Assembly: GCA_964036665.1 (NCBI GenBank)
Contig: OZ038532.1
Location: 18,689,037-18,753,036 of the forward strand
Direction of reading: 5' to 3'
Origin: Gordius sp. MW1
Taxonomy: Eukaryota > Nematomorpha > Gordioida > Gordea > Gordiidae
Length of the DNA stretch: 64,000 nucleotides
This document shows positions 22,952 through 34,600 of this stretch, piece after piece. Made by a program: the position numbers and the translations under genes. Position 1 is the stretch's first letter; the number at the start of each line of letters is the position of its first letter. Under the pieces are notes generated by a model that saw only the letters and a list, made by a program, of their open reading frames with translations, was not told where the DNA came from and searched no databases.

Positions 22952-23257
22952 CAAAATATTTTTAGTTATATCACTTATATATAGCAGCTATAACATTTTA
23001 TTAGGTTTTTATATATATTATTTTAATAAATGATTATTAAAGGCATCATTTTGTTTGTTTTTAATATACTTTGATTTATGTACTTAATATAGACAATTTT
23101 TATTATACAAATAGAGTAATAACTTACAACGATTATAAAAGCTCTCTAAGGTTTCCACAGATAAAAATAATTTTTATAAATACGCGATTTAAATGAATAA
23201 TTTATAACTATTATTAAAGCTCTCTAGCGTTTCCACAGCTCAATAACACTTCTGTGC

Positions 23258-23310
23258 AAAATGTAATATAGGCAAAATGTAATATAGGCAAGGGTTAGGG
23301 TTAGATTTAG
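23258..23310 (+). repeat. Fragment of the foldback arm
   Basis: GCAAAATGTAATATAGGCAA appears twice in overlapping fashion, followed by GGGTTAGGGTTAGATTTAGTG. This is nearly identical to the left arm of the 1944-6102 element at about 2161-2216. It shows that part of that element has been captured in the loop of this palindrome, or that both descend from a common family. Confidence 0.75.
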
Positions 23311-23329
23311 TGATTTTAATAACAACTGA

Positions 23330-23530
23330 GCATATTTTGAAAAAAAAACGAAATATTTTTTTGAAAAAAAAACTGAACATTTTTTGAAAAATTACTGAAC
23401 ATTTGTTTACAAAAAAACTGAGCACTTTTTAATTAAAATCTGAGCATAAAAAAACTGAACATTTTTAATTAAAAATCTGAGCAAGTTGAATTAAAAACTG
23501 AGCACAAACAACTGAGCATTATGGAATTTT
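23330..23530. repeat. ACTGAGCA array inside the palindrome loop
   Basis: About eight copies of ACTGARCA separated by A-rich spacers, the reverse complement of the 18100-18310 array motif. Confidence 0.65.
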
Positions 23531-24499
23531 TCACTATGCATTTAAATAACACCCTTTAAATATATGCTAGGTTAATAAATAAAAAATTAAACATTTTCGA
23601 AATCTTACCATTAAAACTTTGCCCTTTTTTAGCTATAAAGCATTATTATTTTTTTTTAATACTCAGCATTTTGATTAAAATTCTTAGCTTAAAATTAAAA
23701 AAAATACTTAGCATTTTAATTAAAAAACTTAGCAAAACAAAAAAATGCTTAGCAAAATTTATTTAAATAATTAGCAAATGAATAAAATACTTAGCATTTG
23801 AATAAAAAACTTACAATTAATTTAAAAACTTAGCAAACGAATTAAATACTTAGCAAATGAATAAAATACTTAGCAACGACGCTAAAAATACTTAATTATT
23901 TGAATAATATACTTAGCAAATAATTTGTTGTGAAATACAACCACTAGCAGTCACGCTACATTGCACACAAAAAGAATATGTTACAAAATGGTGGCAATTA
24001 AAAATAAAACACTCGATAGAGGTAAGTATTTATAAAACCCAAATCGCAATTTTAAAATAAATTAAAATTATATTATATTTTTAGTTAAATTTCACTTAAT
24101 TTATTTCGATTATATATTATATATGATCAAAATTAAGCAGACAAAGTGCTAAAAGAGCGTAGTTGAGTTGAAATTTTACAGTATATATAAGAATATTTGA
24201 CCTTAGGTGAATCAAATTAACCTCAAGCTTTAGGTTAGGTCAATATTTATTAACCTAACCGTTTAGGTTAATTTAGCGCTCTGACCTAAGCTATAAGCTT
24301 CTAATTGACCTCGAGGTTTTAGGTTCATTTTGACCTCAAACCTTGAGGGCGCTTTTAAAGACCTTAGAGGTTTTCAAGGAACCTCTAACCTAGCCTAAGG
24401 TTGACCTGGGCGTGACCTACGCCTAACTTCTTTCCACCACTAATCTTGGGCTCGAATCTCGCTCTAGGATTTTATTTTAAAAACTAATTCTTAGTTACT

Positions 24500-24720
24500 T
24501 TGCATAAATAAAAAAATTACCGAGCAAGATTTTAATAGAAAACTGAACACATGAATATTATACTGAACAAATAATTAAATCACTGAACATTAAATTATTT
24601 ACTGAGGATTTAATTATTCTACTGAGCATTTAATTATTCTACTCAGCATTTGTTTATTCTAATGAGCATTTGAATATTCTACTGAGCAAAAAATGAATTA
24701 ATTACTGAGCACAATAATTT
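24500..24720. repeat. ACTGAGCA minisatellite array, right
   Basis: Ten or so ACTGARCA/ACTGAGCATTT units with period about 21 bp (CATTTAATTATTCTACTGAG type). They are inverted relative to the 18100-18310 array, so the two arrays bracket the MULE gene and palindrome. Confidence 0.7.
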
Positions 24721-24846
24721 GTTCTCTAAAACATTTACCTTAGCTAGTGTATATAAACAATTTGATTGCTTTATTATATGATATATAAGATTTATAATAT
24801 GTATCCTAGATGTTACGAATTATTCATAGACTTGTATATGTATGTT

Positions 24847-25040
24847 AGAGGTGTGCACGGATCAAATTTTTTTGATCCGATCCGATCCGAGGGGTTTTTG
24901 ATAAATTTTATATCCATCCATTCCGATCCGAGTTTTTTAAAATCTAAATCCGATCCGATCCTAGTTTTTTAAAATCTAAATCCGATCCGATCCGATCCGA
25001 TCCAAGTTTTTTAAAATCTAAATTAGATCCGATCCGATCC
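24847..25040. mobile_element. hAT-like end with GATCCGATCC repeats
   Basis: Begins TAGAGGTGTGCACGGATC and continues with many GATCCGATCCGA units between TTTTTTAAAATCTAAAT spacers. The TAG.GGTGTGCA start plus short subterminal repeats is a familiar hAT terminus. I do not see the other end. 25040-26012 is AT-rich with nothing recognised. Confidence 0.5.
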
Positions 25041-26012
25041 AATTTTTAAATTAACATTTTACGAACAGAACTTTTTATCGATGATTAAATTCAAAATACA
25101 TAAAAATAAGGTATAGCAATTTTAATAGACTGAAATGAATATGAAATTTATTTGACTAATTCCATATTATCATATAAAAATAATAAAGAATCTAAATTTT
25201 TGGTTTAATTCGGGGAAAGGAGCTACGCGTCTGCTTCAAGGAAAGGGAGATTGTGATTGATAATTTTCGGAGTTGAGTTGAGATGAGATAGAAAGAGATG
25301 CGTGTGCTAAAAAGGAAACGGGAAATGCTGATTTATTATTGACACCTAGCTCCTTTCTCGCCAAACAAGAAAGTCTAGCTAGGTCAAAACGCTAGGGAAA
25401 AACGCTAGGGAAATACTGATAAATATATTATGGTAAGTTAGGTGAGAGGTGGTATTGGGCTGAGTAAAAGTTTAAAAAATATTTGCGGAAGAAGTAGAGT
25501 CATATTGAGGCCGAGCTAGAACAAAATGAATAAAGTAAATATATCGGGTGGGATTTGGTAGAGCAGCTCGATCTTATGCCCGAAGCAGTAATTTACTTAA
25601 AAATTGACATTTTTAGGCATAATTTTAAATGTAAAAAAATTTTAAACGCCCCCTCATTTTAATTTACTATTTGTGGCATGCGATCCTAATGATATTTAAA
25701 GGAATTTGATCTATGATTATAATAGCATATCTCCTCTCCAAGCTAATAATTTATGTTTTAAATACAATCTAGTATGGTAAATTCACTTTTTCTGTTTCAA
25801 CAATGGAGTACACTGCCGAAAGACATGGGAGATCGTTAAATTCAAAATGGTAATTTTAATGGCACAAATTTTACCATATGAAAGATATGACAGAAGCAGT
25901 CTATGTAGTCTATGGGTGTTCATCAAAACAAACATCTCAAAGAAAGTTGGTTCTAACCTAAACACATGTCGAGAGTCAGTATAAAACTTCGATTTACATC
26001 ACAAACTCAAAC

Positions 26013-26203
26013 TAGTGTACGGGCTGGGTTTTGTTTGGGCGATCTTTGGTATTAGTCACGAAGCACCCCTTGGAGGTAAAGAGTATTAATGCTAATGCCT
26101 ACTAACCATATACAAACCAAATAAATAGCCTTTGGTTTGTTCATGTTTAATCAATTAAAATCAAGGGTCAACTAAACAAAACCTAGCCCTTCTTACAACA
26201 CTA
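26013..26203. mobile_element. MITE, TAGTGTTG family, with 7/8 target duplication
   Basis: 191 bp bounded by TAGTGTACGGGCTGGGTT and AACACTA-type ends. The 8-bp flanks are ACTCAAAC (26005-26012) and GCTCAAAC (26204-26211), one mismatch. The 8-bp duplication points to a hAT-type transposase. Confidence 0.7.
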
Positions 26204-26211
26204 GCTCAAAC

Positions 26212-27975
26212 CTTATCAAGGTTTACGAGAGCCATTTTTGCGGCAATGCTGCAACCAATAGATTTAGGTATGGTCCTATTGCAAATCGGGTCATTCTCGA
26301 TACCCCTGCCTAAATCGTACAACCAAACCCACTCTTTTCACCAAAATCCTGTTTCAATTGCTTTAAAGGTATCTGGGCCAATTTCGACATCATTTCTAAA
26401 CCATATTTTACTCTCAGAGCATTCTTGAATTCGCCTAAATGCAAGTACTATATTGATTTTGTAATGTATAGACGGTAAATTATAACATCCAAGAAAAAAT
26501 TCTTAATTTTTCTTTCTTAACAGGTTTATTTTGTAAATATCATTAGTTTATCTCTATTTATGCATATATTTTATATAAATAATATGGTAATTAGTAATTT
26601 TTCTGCTGAAATTATGTTGTGGCTTTAAAGGCTTATTTAACATGTGTATTCATTTATATTTATGCCTTGGAAAAGTTTGTAATTTTATCAAAAAGCTCCA
26701 GTAAACACAAAATAATAAAATTGATTTCCTGTGATTAACTTAAAATAATATTAATGCATTAACATTGTCATTGTATGAAAATTCTAGATTACATACATTA
26801 ACATTGTCATTAGCTGAAAAATAGATTACCTAGGGCTTAACTTATTATATAAATATAATTCTTATAATTTTGTTACATATACATAAAGCCATTGTGCTCT
26901 ATACTTTTTTTTTAAATTCTACTTAATAACTAATTTGATTTTGTTTATCTAGATATATCTACTTGATCTTTGTTTGCACAAATTTATCTTCAAATATTAA
27001 ATTATTAATACTATTATTAAAAATCAATTTAATTAATGAAACATTCAAAGTTTTAAAGGCAGTCATGAGAGCACTCATGCACAGGAAGTCAAATAGAGAG
27101 AGAGTGATGTCCTCCACTTTGAGTTATTGATTTTTCAAATAGTGACTTATTTGCTCAGTGGAATCAAATAAAAACCAACCAATTTTGTTTCACGGATAAT
27201 TTAATGGAAAATTAATTTAACCAGTTAATGTGAATGATTTATTTAAAAAAGAATAGTGTTTAACTTAACTAACTTATTAATTTTTCCACACATAACAAAT
27301 TTTTGATTGACTATTTTTTTTTAATTTCACTAACATAAACATAGAGTAAAATGAAACTAAGAATTATAACAATTTTAATTACCAAATTTTTGTTAGTCTA
27401 TTTATATAGAATGTTAGTAAGATTATGATATGAGAGTTTATAAAAGACGCCAAGCTATTAAAATACAATTTAAGGATAATAATTAATAGTTTTAATGTGG
27501 ATAATAAAATAATATTCAAAGAGCCCAAGGATTATCAATTGTCAGTTATTGTTAAATGGCATTGAAAATGCAGACCATGAGATTATGTAATAAAAACTTT
27601 ATTAAAAATGCATTAATGAATAATTTTTTATATGTGTCTTATGGCCTAAAACAATTCAATACTTGTTCATGGTTTTAGCATGTTATTTAATAAAGTGTTG
27701 AAGACAGTTCAATACATAAAACATGCTTCCAGTATTTGTTGCATTTGTATGAGAGGCATAGTATCAATCATAAATTTTAGAAAGCCACCCATGACAAATA
27801 ATAATTTGGCTATGAAAAATCCCATATAAACTTATAACCAAAATTTTAAATGTTCCAACTCTGCTAATTTTTGAAAATTCGACCCCAAATGAACGATTTT
27901 AATTTCTAGCCACTTTTCAACTTTTTAATTAAATTTTTCAAGCTCGGCCCCAATATTTTTCTTAATAAGGTAATT
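26212..27975. other. AT-rich DNA, nothing recognised
   Basis: Only short reading frames without family resemblance. Confidence 0.5.
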
Positions 27976-28133
27976 TTTTGTTTGGTCAACCTTTGGTTTA
28001 GTCGACTAAACATAAACAGACTTAGTTGCATAAGCAGACAATAGGTTTATTGGTCAAACCTTTCGTCAATTTAGGTTTAGTCGACTAAAACCAAAGATCC
28101 ACCAAACAAAACCTAGCCCATTTTACAACACTA
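27976..28133. mobile_element. Partial MITE, TAGTGTTG family
   Basis: Contains the family's internal block TTTAGTCGACTAAACATAAA and the right end TTTTACAACACTA; the left terminus is missing or diverged. Confidence 0.55.
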
Positions 28134-28198
28134 ATACCTATAACTCCAAATTATATTTATATAACATAATAGCAGTGGCCTTTTTATTCATGGGCATA

Positions 28199-28358
28199 GC
28201 CAGCATTGGAATTAGAGGGGGCAATTATGATTTAGGGAGGGGTAAAATAAACATTTTCTGTAATTTTAACCATAGTTTTAATAAATTTTAGCAAATTTTT
28301 GGATTTAGAGGGGGACAGTCGCCCCTTCCTACCCCACCCCCTCTTGGCTATGCTCATG
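28199..28358. mobile_element. MITE, CATGGGCGTAGCC family
   Basis: 160 bp from CATGGGCATAGCCAGC to TTGGCTATGCTCATG. The 8-bp flanks TTTTTATT and TTTATATT differ at one position. It lies about 190 bp upstream of the SNAP-25 start codon, so it may fall in the promoter or 5' UTR. Confidence 0.7.
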
Positions 28359-28551
28359 TTTATATTAATTATATTTGCTTCCCTAACTATATGTTTAAAT
28401 CTATATTAGAACATATACAACCCCGTTCCTCTAATTATCTACTACAATACCAAAACCAATGGCCGCTAAACCCATCGATTTTCACTTAGCTTTGGGGCAA
28501 CGCTAGTTGTTGTCATATTTAAATTCATCGCATAACAAATCTCGCGACACC

Positions 28552-28623
28552 ATGACAACTGACGACGCCATGAGGAAAGAGCTCCAGGAGCTCCACATGA
28601 AGATGAACCAAAAAACGGACGAG
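28552..28623 (+). CDS. SNAP25: SNAP-25 exon 1
   Basis: 24 codons, [20 protein letters not shown] then KTDE, the N-terminal start of the Qb helix. It ends at a GAG|GTAAAA donor in phase 0. Confidence 0.93.
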
Positions 28624-31600
28624 GTAAAATTTTATGCTAAATTTTTTTTACGTCTATTTTCTCATATTTTAACGTAAGAAAGAACTCATGGAAAATGACA
28701 TTTTTTACGTTGTTGTATAAACCGAAATGATTTGCTTAGCTGGGCTTGATATAGGTTTTTGGGTGCCCAATTTAGTCTATTTCTCTGGGGTATGTGTGGC
28801 TATAACGTACAAATGCTGTAAAAACGGCTGGGTTTTGTTTGGGTCTGTTTTTCAAATTTCAACTAATTCTAAAGGTCTACTAAGAAAAACAGACCAAAAA
28901 ACCGTTGATCTGTTTATGTTTAGTCGACTAAAACCAAAGGTAGGCCAAACAAAAGTCAGCCGTTTTAAGTTTAACAACACTACCACACACGTGTTGGGTA
29001 TTTTATGTTTGTGTTTTTAGATGTTATTTACGGCTAAAGTTGCGTTTATTGAACGCGAAACGCAATACAAATGTGAAAAATTTGCAGCCATCTTTCGTGA
29101 TATTGTTATGGGCAAAAATTGGTTAAAGTTTTATTTCAGCTCTTTCTTAATCGATTCCCCGTGCCCCACCCCTCATTTACGATCAATCTCAGGGTTATCG
29201 ATTTTTATCGATAATAATATTAATTTGGCCTCTACTCTGAACTAGTCCCACCCCAACCCCTATATTTTTTTTTATTTTTTTTTACAAATTTAAGATATAA
29301 CCGGTTGTTTTATAAAATATTAATCAATACTTAGCCTGGGTACTTATATAATTAAATTTAATTCGGAGCTGTGTAAAGTGATTTTACTGTAAACGCGCAT
29401 TATAAGTTTTCTTCTATTAAAAGCGCTAATTTCAACGCAAAAATCGTTTATGCCTCAAGCTTAGAAGCTTTTTTGGAAAGGTTTTCGCACGAGTATTTAC
29501 AGGACCGAGTCGCAAAATACAAATTTTCGCCTCGGCTCTAATAGGGTTTAGATTTTGATTGCTATCAAGTTAAAACCTTATAATGTATTTAAATGGGCAA
29601 AAATTACATTTTTAGAAGTTAGGACCATCATTATTCGCAGAGGGTTTATTATGCGATGCTGATTTTTTTTGCATTGACCTTTATATTACGTGACAGCTTC
29701 CATTACCCTTAGGGTCCGAGGAGAATTTATTGGATTAGAAAGTAAAACATCTTTTGACCTGGTCTGGTAATGTTTGGTTTAAAAAAATAACTTCTTTTTT
29801 TTGCCTTGGGATTGTTTTCATAACTTCGTCGACTTGCCCTTCCCACGTGACACGAGGGCGTCCTCTTCCTCTCTTCCCCGCTACCTCCGTGTCCAGTACT
29901 TTTCTTGTGCCCATACCACCTTAGCCGATTTTTGTTAAGCATGTCTGCCAGAGGTCGAATACCTATTTTTGCCATGAGCAGGTCATTCGTCATATGGTCG
30001 AACTTAGTATACCCCAAGCTCCACCGAATCATTCCCATCTCTTTGGCTTGTGATAGCTTTCTCCCATGGTGTTTAATGCCCATGCCTCAATTCCATAATT
30101 GACCGCAAAATATTTTAAGGTGAACTAGAACCTAACTTCAAACTATTTCGTTATTTAGCAAAAAATGTGTATATGGGAATTAAGGTATCTGTTTATTTAA
30201 TGTTTCAAGCGGTTTCAAGGGATGTCCTATTTACACTTAGTCATTGTTAAATTTCTTATATCTGACTCAATATCTGACATTTAAGTATTCTGAAATGCGT
30301 TGCTTTATATGTATGAAATAGTGTTGTAAAAACGGCTGTGTTTTGTTTGGTCGGCCTTTGGTTTTAGTCGACTAAACATAAACAGACTCAACATTTTTTG
30401 GTCTAATTTTCTTAGTCGACCATCAGGCTTGGTCGATATTTGAAAGACAGGCCAGAGTCGGCCGTTGTTAGTCTTTGCCTAGCCAAAGGTCGGCCAAACA
30501 TAACCCAGCCGTTTTTACAACACTTGAATGATACCGAGACAATATAATTTTTTTTAAATAATTCACCAGTTCAGTGAATTGGCGGGGGCGAATTACAATT
30601 AATTTTTGCTTAAATGTTCTTATTATAATTTAAAAGGGTGTTTGCCATAGCTTGTTTACTTGGTGAGATTCGCTCGAATCATCTAATTTTAACATAATTA
30701 CATTCAATTATCATTTAATTACTAACTTTTGTTTTATAAACAAAATTAAATTGAAAATATACTTTTTTTCAATTAATTTACTAAACTGCCACCTTCAGTT
30801 ATTTTTAATTTGTTCATTTTTAATTTTTTTGACCATCTCCGTGCCCATCCCAAGCTTTGGACGACTGAAATTTGATAATTAGTCATGAATGAGTGCACGG
30901 AAAAATTGTTTTTTTTGTATGGAATGAAATAGGCTTTTTGATTTTCATTAGTTAGACCCAGGTACGTAGCCAGGATTTTCTCAAGAGGGAGGAAAAATGC
31001 AAAAAAAATTTCCACACTTTTATTTAGAATATAACAAAAATAAACTTCGCGTACAATGTATGCGAAACTTCAAGGCGCTATATAACCAGCTTTGGAAAAA
31101 TCTCTTCTCTTCATTAATCAGAGCATTTACTATCGCTTTTATACCTTAAAAAAAGACATATGGGCCTTATGCAAGTTATCCAACTGCCAGAAAATATTTT
31201 CATTTAGGTAAAATTAAATAATGGCGGAAATTAAAGCAAAATTATGTGAGTTAGATCTGAAAAAATTCTCAAGTTGCTAATAAGCAAAATTATACAGTCA
31301 CTCAATCTGTTTACTTGACATTTTTTAGTACAGCTAAATGAACGGTGTTTAAATAAAAAAAACATGAAAAATTATAATGGTGGGGTGCAAACTTTTAGTC
31401 GAAAATTAAATTCGAAAAATTGAATGTATATTTATTATGTTTCCAGGCTTTTATAAGTGTCTCAAAATCTTTCATGCAACTAAACTATAATATTTTAACC
31501 CTTTTAATCTAATTATATTAATCAAAAAAATTTTCGCATTTTGGTCAAGGGGGTAGAAAAGTCCCGCTTTCGGCCCCTTGGCTACGCGCCTGATTAAACC

Positions 31601-34600
31601 ACAAAGAGTTTACCGCAAAAGAATCTTGATACACTGCAATGTCTCAGAAGATAGCGCCATTACTTAAAAAAATCAATAAAAGGCGCCATAGCGTGATTGT
31701 CCCCTCTGGGTGTTGACTAAAACGGCAAAGATTTTTAGAACATACTATAAAATATGAGGCCTACACCCTCCCCCAAAATGATCCAAATCCGAGATGAATG
31801 CATTGGAATGCAATGGCCTAAAAACGAAAAATGGTGCCTGCCTTTAAAAAATTGCACAAAAATCAAATTGGAAAAAGTTAAGCGGTGCCTTAGGATTCTC
31901 CGAACTAATTTAACTACGAATTAAACTTCTCCGGGCGAATGGTCCGTGAACAGGTGTGACACTCTAATATATTGAAATCATCGATTTGGCTGCACGCATT
32001 TTTAAAGGCGCGTCGAGATGGAATCGTTAAATTTATAGCGTTTTCCTTGAGCCATAGACCCTCCCCCCCGTTCGCTCGGTCTGTACTATGTCATAAAAAT
32101 GTTGTCCTAAACTGAGCTAGTTTGACTTCGAATCCGCTGATTTTAGCACTGGAATAAACTTCTTCCTATGGATTTATGCACAAAGTTTATCAACCTCGCA
32201 TTCCCTAACTCCACCCAATATATATTAAATGGGAAATTGTTGGTATTTCGTTTCAAAAATTACATCTGTTTTACGTTAAAACAAACATCGTGAGGGATGC
32301 TTTACTTTTCCCGATCCAAAACCAGGCCTAAACTAACACTAACGCTTCCCGGGATGATAACAGCTTCCCAATCAATTATTGCACCGTTTTGAACGGGACA
32401 TTTTGGACACTAGTGTTACCAATACTATACTATGCTGATAGGTGTGGTGCTATGATTTTGTGGGGAGATAAATGCGATCAGCCTAGCTCGTCTCATTAAA
32501 CCGCCTCGCCTCGCTATGTTAGATAAGAATTCACCTAAATGCCATTTAGGGAAGAGCTCCCCTAACTCTAACTTGCTAACGCGACACTTGTGTAAATAAC
32601 TTAGGGATAGGCCGTTTGTCGTAATACGGCTCAACGCCTGTGAATCGGTCTTTTTTTTATACATACCTCATCCTATCCTTTCAAAAGATTAGTGTTGTAA
32701 TACCTCGGGAAAAAATACTAGAAAATCTCTAAAGGCTCGATTGTCTCCCGTGCTTTTAACAAATTTGGAGGCTTTGGATTTAAGGTCCCATTCCCCACGG
32801 AGCTTTTACGAAAATTATCTAGATTGAGATTAATCTGGAACGAGAAATAGGCGGCGCCCATAAAAGGAATTTCGCTTCTCTAGAACAGCGTCCCAAATTA
32901 TTATGCATGCTCATTCCAATGTAAAATCATTCTCAATTTTGCTACTCTCACCGTTTATCATAAATGTCTTTAACGCCTTGGAAGTGTGGTATTCGAGTTA
33001 ATACCAAATCCCGGCTACGATCTCATTCATCCCCCTTAACAGCCATTCCACCGAGTCCCGACCCGAGCTCGGCTGCCAAAAAATTTAAAGACGATTTTTC
33101 GCCGTCGTCAACTACCGTCCGAGGTTTGGAGCATTTTTGTCGGGAATGGCAAGCGGCAACTTATTCCAAGGATTATGCAGTGATCAAGGTAAGGTAAATC
33201 CAAGCGCGTCCCGTGCTGAGATTGCCTAATTCATAGGGTTTTCCATATAAATCACTCCGTTAAAGCCTGTCAATATCGGATTCAGATTCAAATCGCGCGA
33301 ATTTATTTTTCCTAAATATCCCATTTAATTTCATGGGTCAAACTCGGTTGTGATTATTATTAATATTTTGTTTTTTGATAGTCTAAAACGTTTTTTTGTT
33401 TATTTCAACTCTCGAGATTAAATCCAAACTTTGGTGATATCTAAATTTTTAAAACGTACAAAATTTAAGTTTAGGAAAATTTTTGCATCTTGCCAAATCG
33501 CTGTTATGTTAGGCGTCTGAAATGGAAATGTGCTGTAAATTGAAAGTTAAGACACGACTATGATAATCCATACGGCGATTTTTGCTGCGCAGCCGAATTC
33601 GATACTAAGACAAGCCCTTAAATTCCCGGTGAAAACTATTCTATTTTTCAACCACCTACCTGTTTCTGCTATCAAAACGTTGTATAGCATACATCAGATT
33701 GGCCAACAGCTGATCAGGCTTATAATAACAAACGACATTCATTTTGTTGAATAATTAAATATTTAACTTAGAGAGAGGTATTATTTTCATGTTTTCATTA
33801 TACTATTTCTTACGTGCTTTTTTAATTTTTTCACTGCGCAAGTGCGCCTACTGAAAAAACCTCACCCAAAATGTTGATGCAAACATCAGCTGTTTGCCAA
33901 TCTATTGTATCATAAGTCTATGTGTGTGTATATGTAATTTAATAGTTTCACCCATCTAATTAGCCATGGGCGTAGTTAGCATTGGAATTAGAGGGGGGCA
34001 AAATGGTCATTTTTTTAATTTTAGAATAAATTTTTGGATTTAGAGGCCGCCCCTCCATGCTCCCCCCCCCCCATTGGCTACGCCCATGTATGTAATTTAG
34101 TAGTTTTATCCATCCAAATCCATTCAACCTTTGGATATAGATTCAATTTGACGTGAAGGAAGTGTATCATTTAGGACGTTATTGACCAACTTGTCTCATC
34201 ACTATTTAACGACGCCTTTAAATAGCTCTCTCATTTGTCATTAGCTAATGGTCGATCGGTTCTTGACCATATTTATTGCCGCATTTGGAATGATTCCAAC
34301 TATATTTTATATTACATAATTTTCCAACTCGGTTTTATTTATTATATAATATATTTCCGACAATGTTGCCTAGTGCACTTATTTTTGATACCACAATTGG
34401 GAAACCCTGTCTTATAGTTGTTGTGGCATTCCAAGTGTGGCAGCCTCTCAGGGTTATTATTTTGCGTTTCAAAATACAGCTAATAAATTTCTACGCTTTG
34501 ATTACAAGTTATTTTCCACCTCATCTAAAACCCTATATTAATTGTTATGTTTAATATTAAGCCAAGAGCTCGAAGATATTTTGAATAATCTTCGAACAAT

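Larger units (their letters stand above)
21908..24427. mobile_element. 2.5-kb palindrome (second foldback-like structure)
   Basis: Left arm 21908-22640 and right arm about 23690-24427 are inverse copies of each other. Shared blocks include CCTCGAGGTCAATTAGAAGC, TTAATTTTGATCATATATAA, AATTGCCACCATTTTGTAAC and GTGCAATGTAGCGTGACTG, followed inward by many GCTAAGTATTTTATTCA units. The loop (about 22640-23690) contains a tRNA-like sequence, a fragment of the 1944-6102 foldback arm and ACTGAGCA repeats. There is no coding capacity. It lies immediately upstream of the MULE gene and could be part of the same composite element or an independent foldback insertion. Confidence 0.75.

Noticed and set aside
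24430..24480. Second tRNA-like 3' end (GGGCTCGAATCTCGC)
   Set aside because: Only a weak B-box resemblance; no A box or foldable structure nearby.
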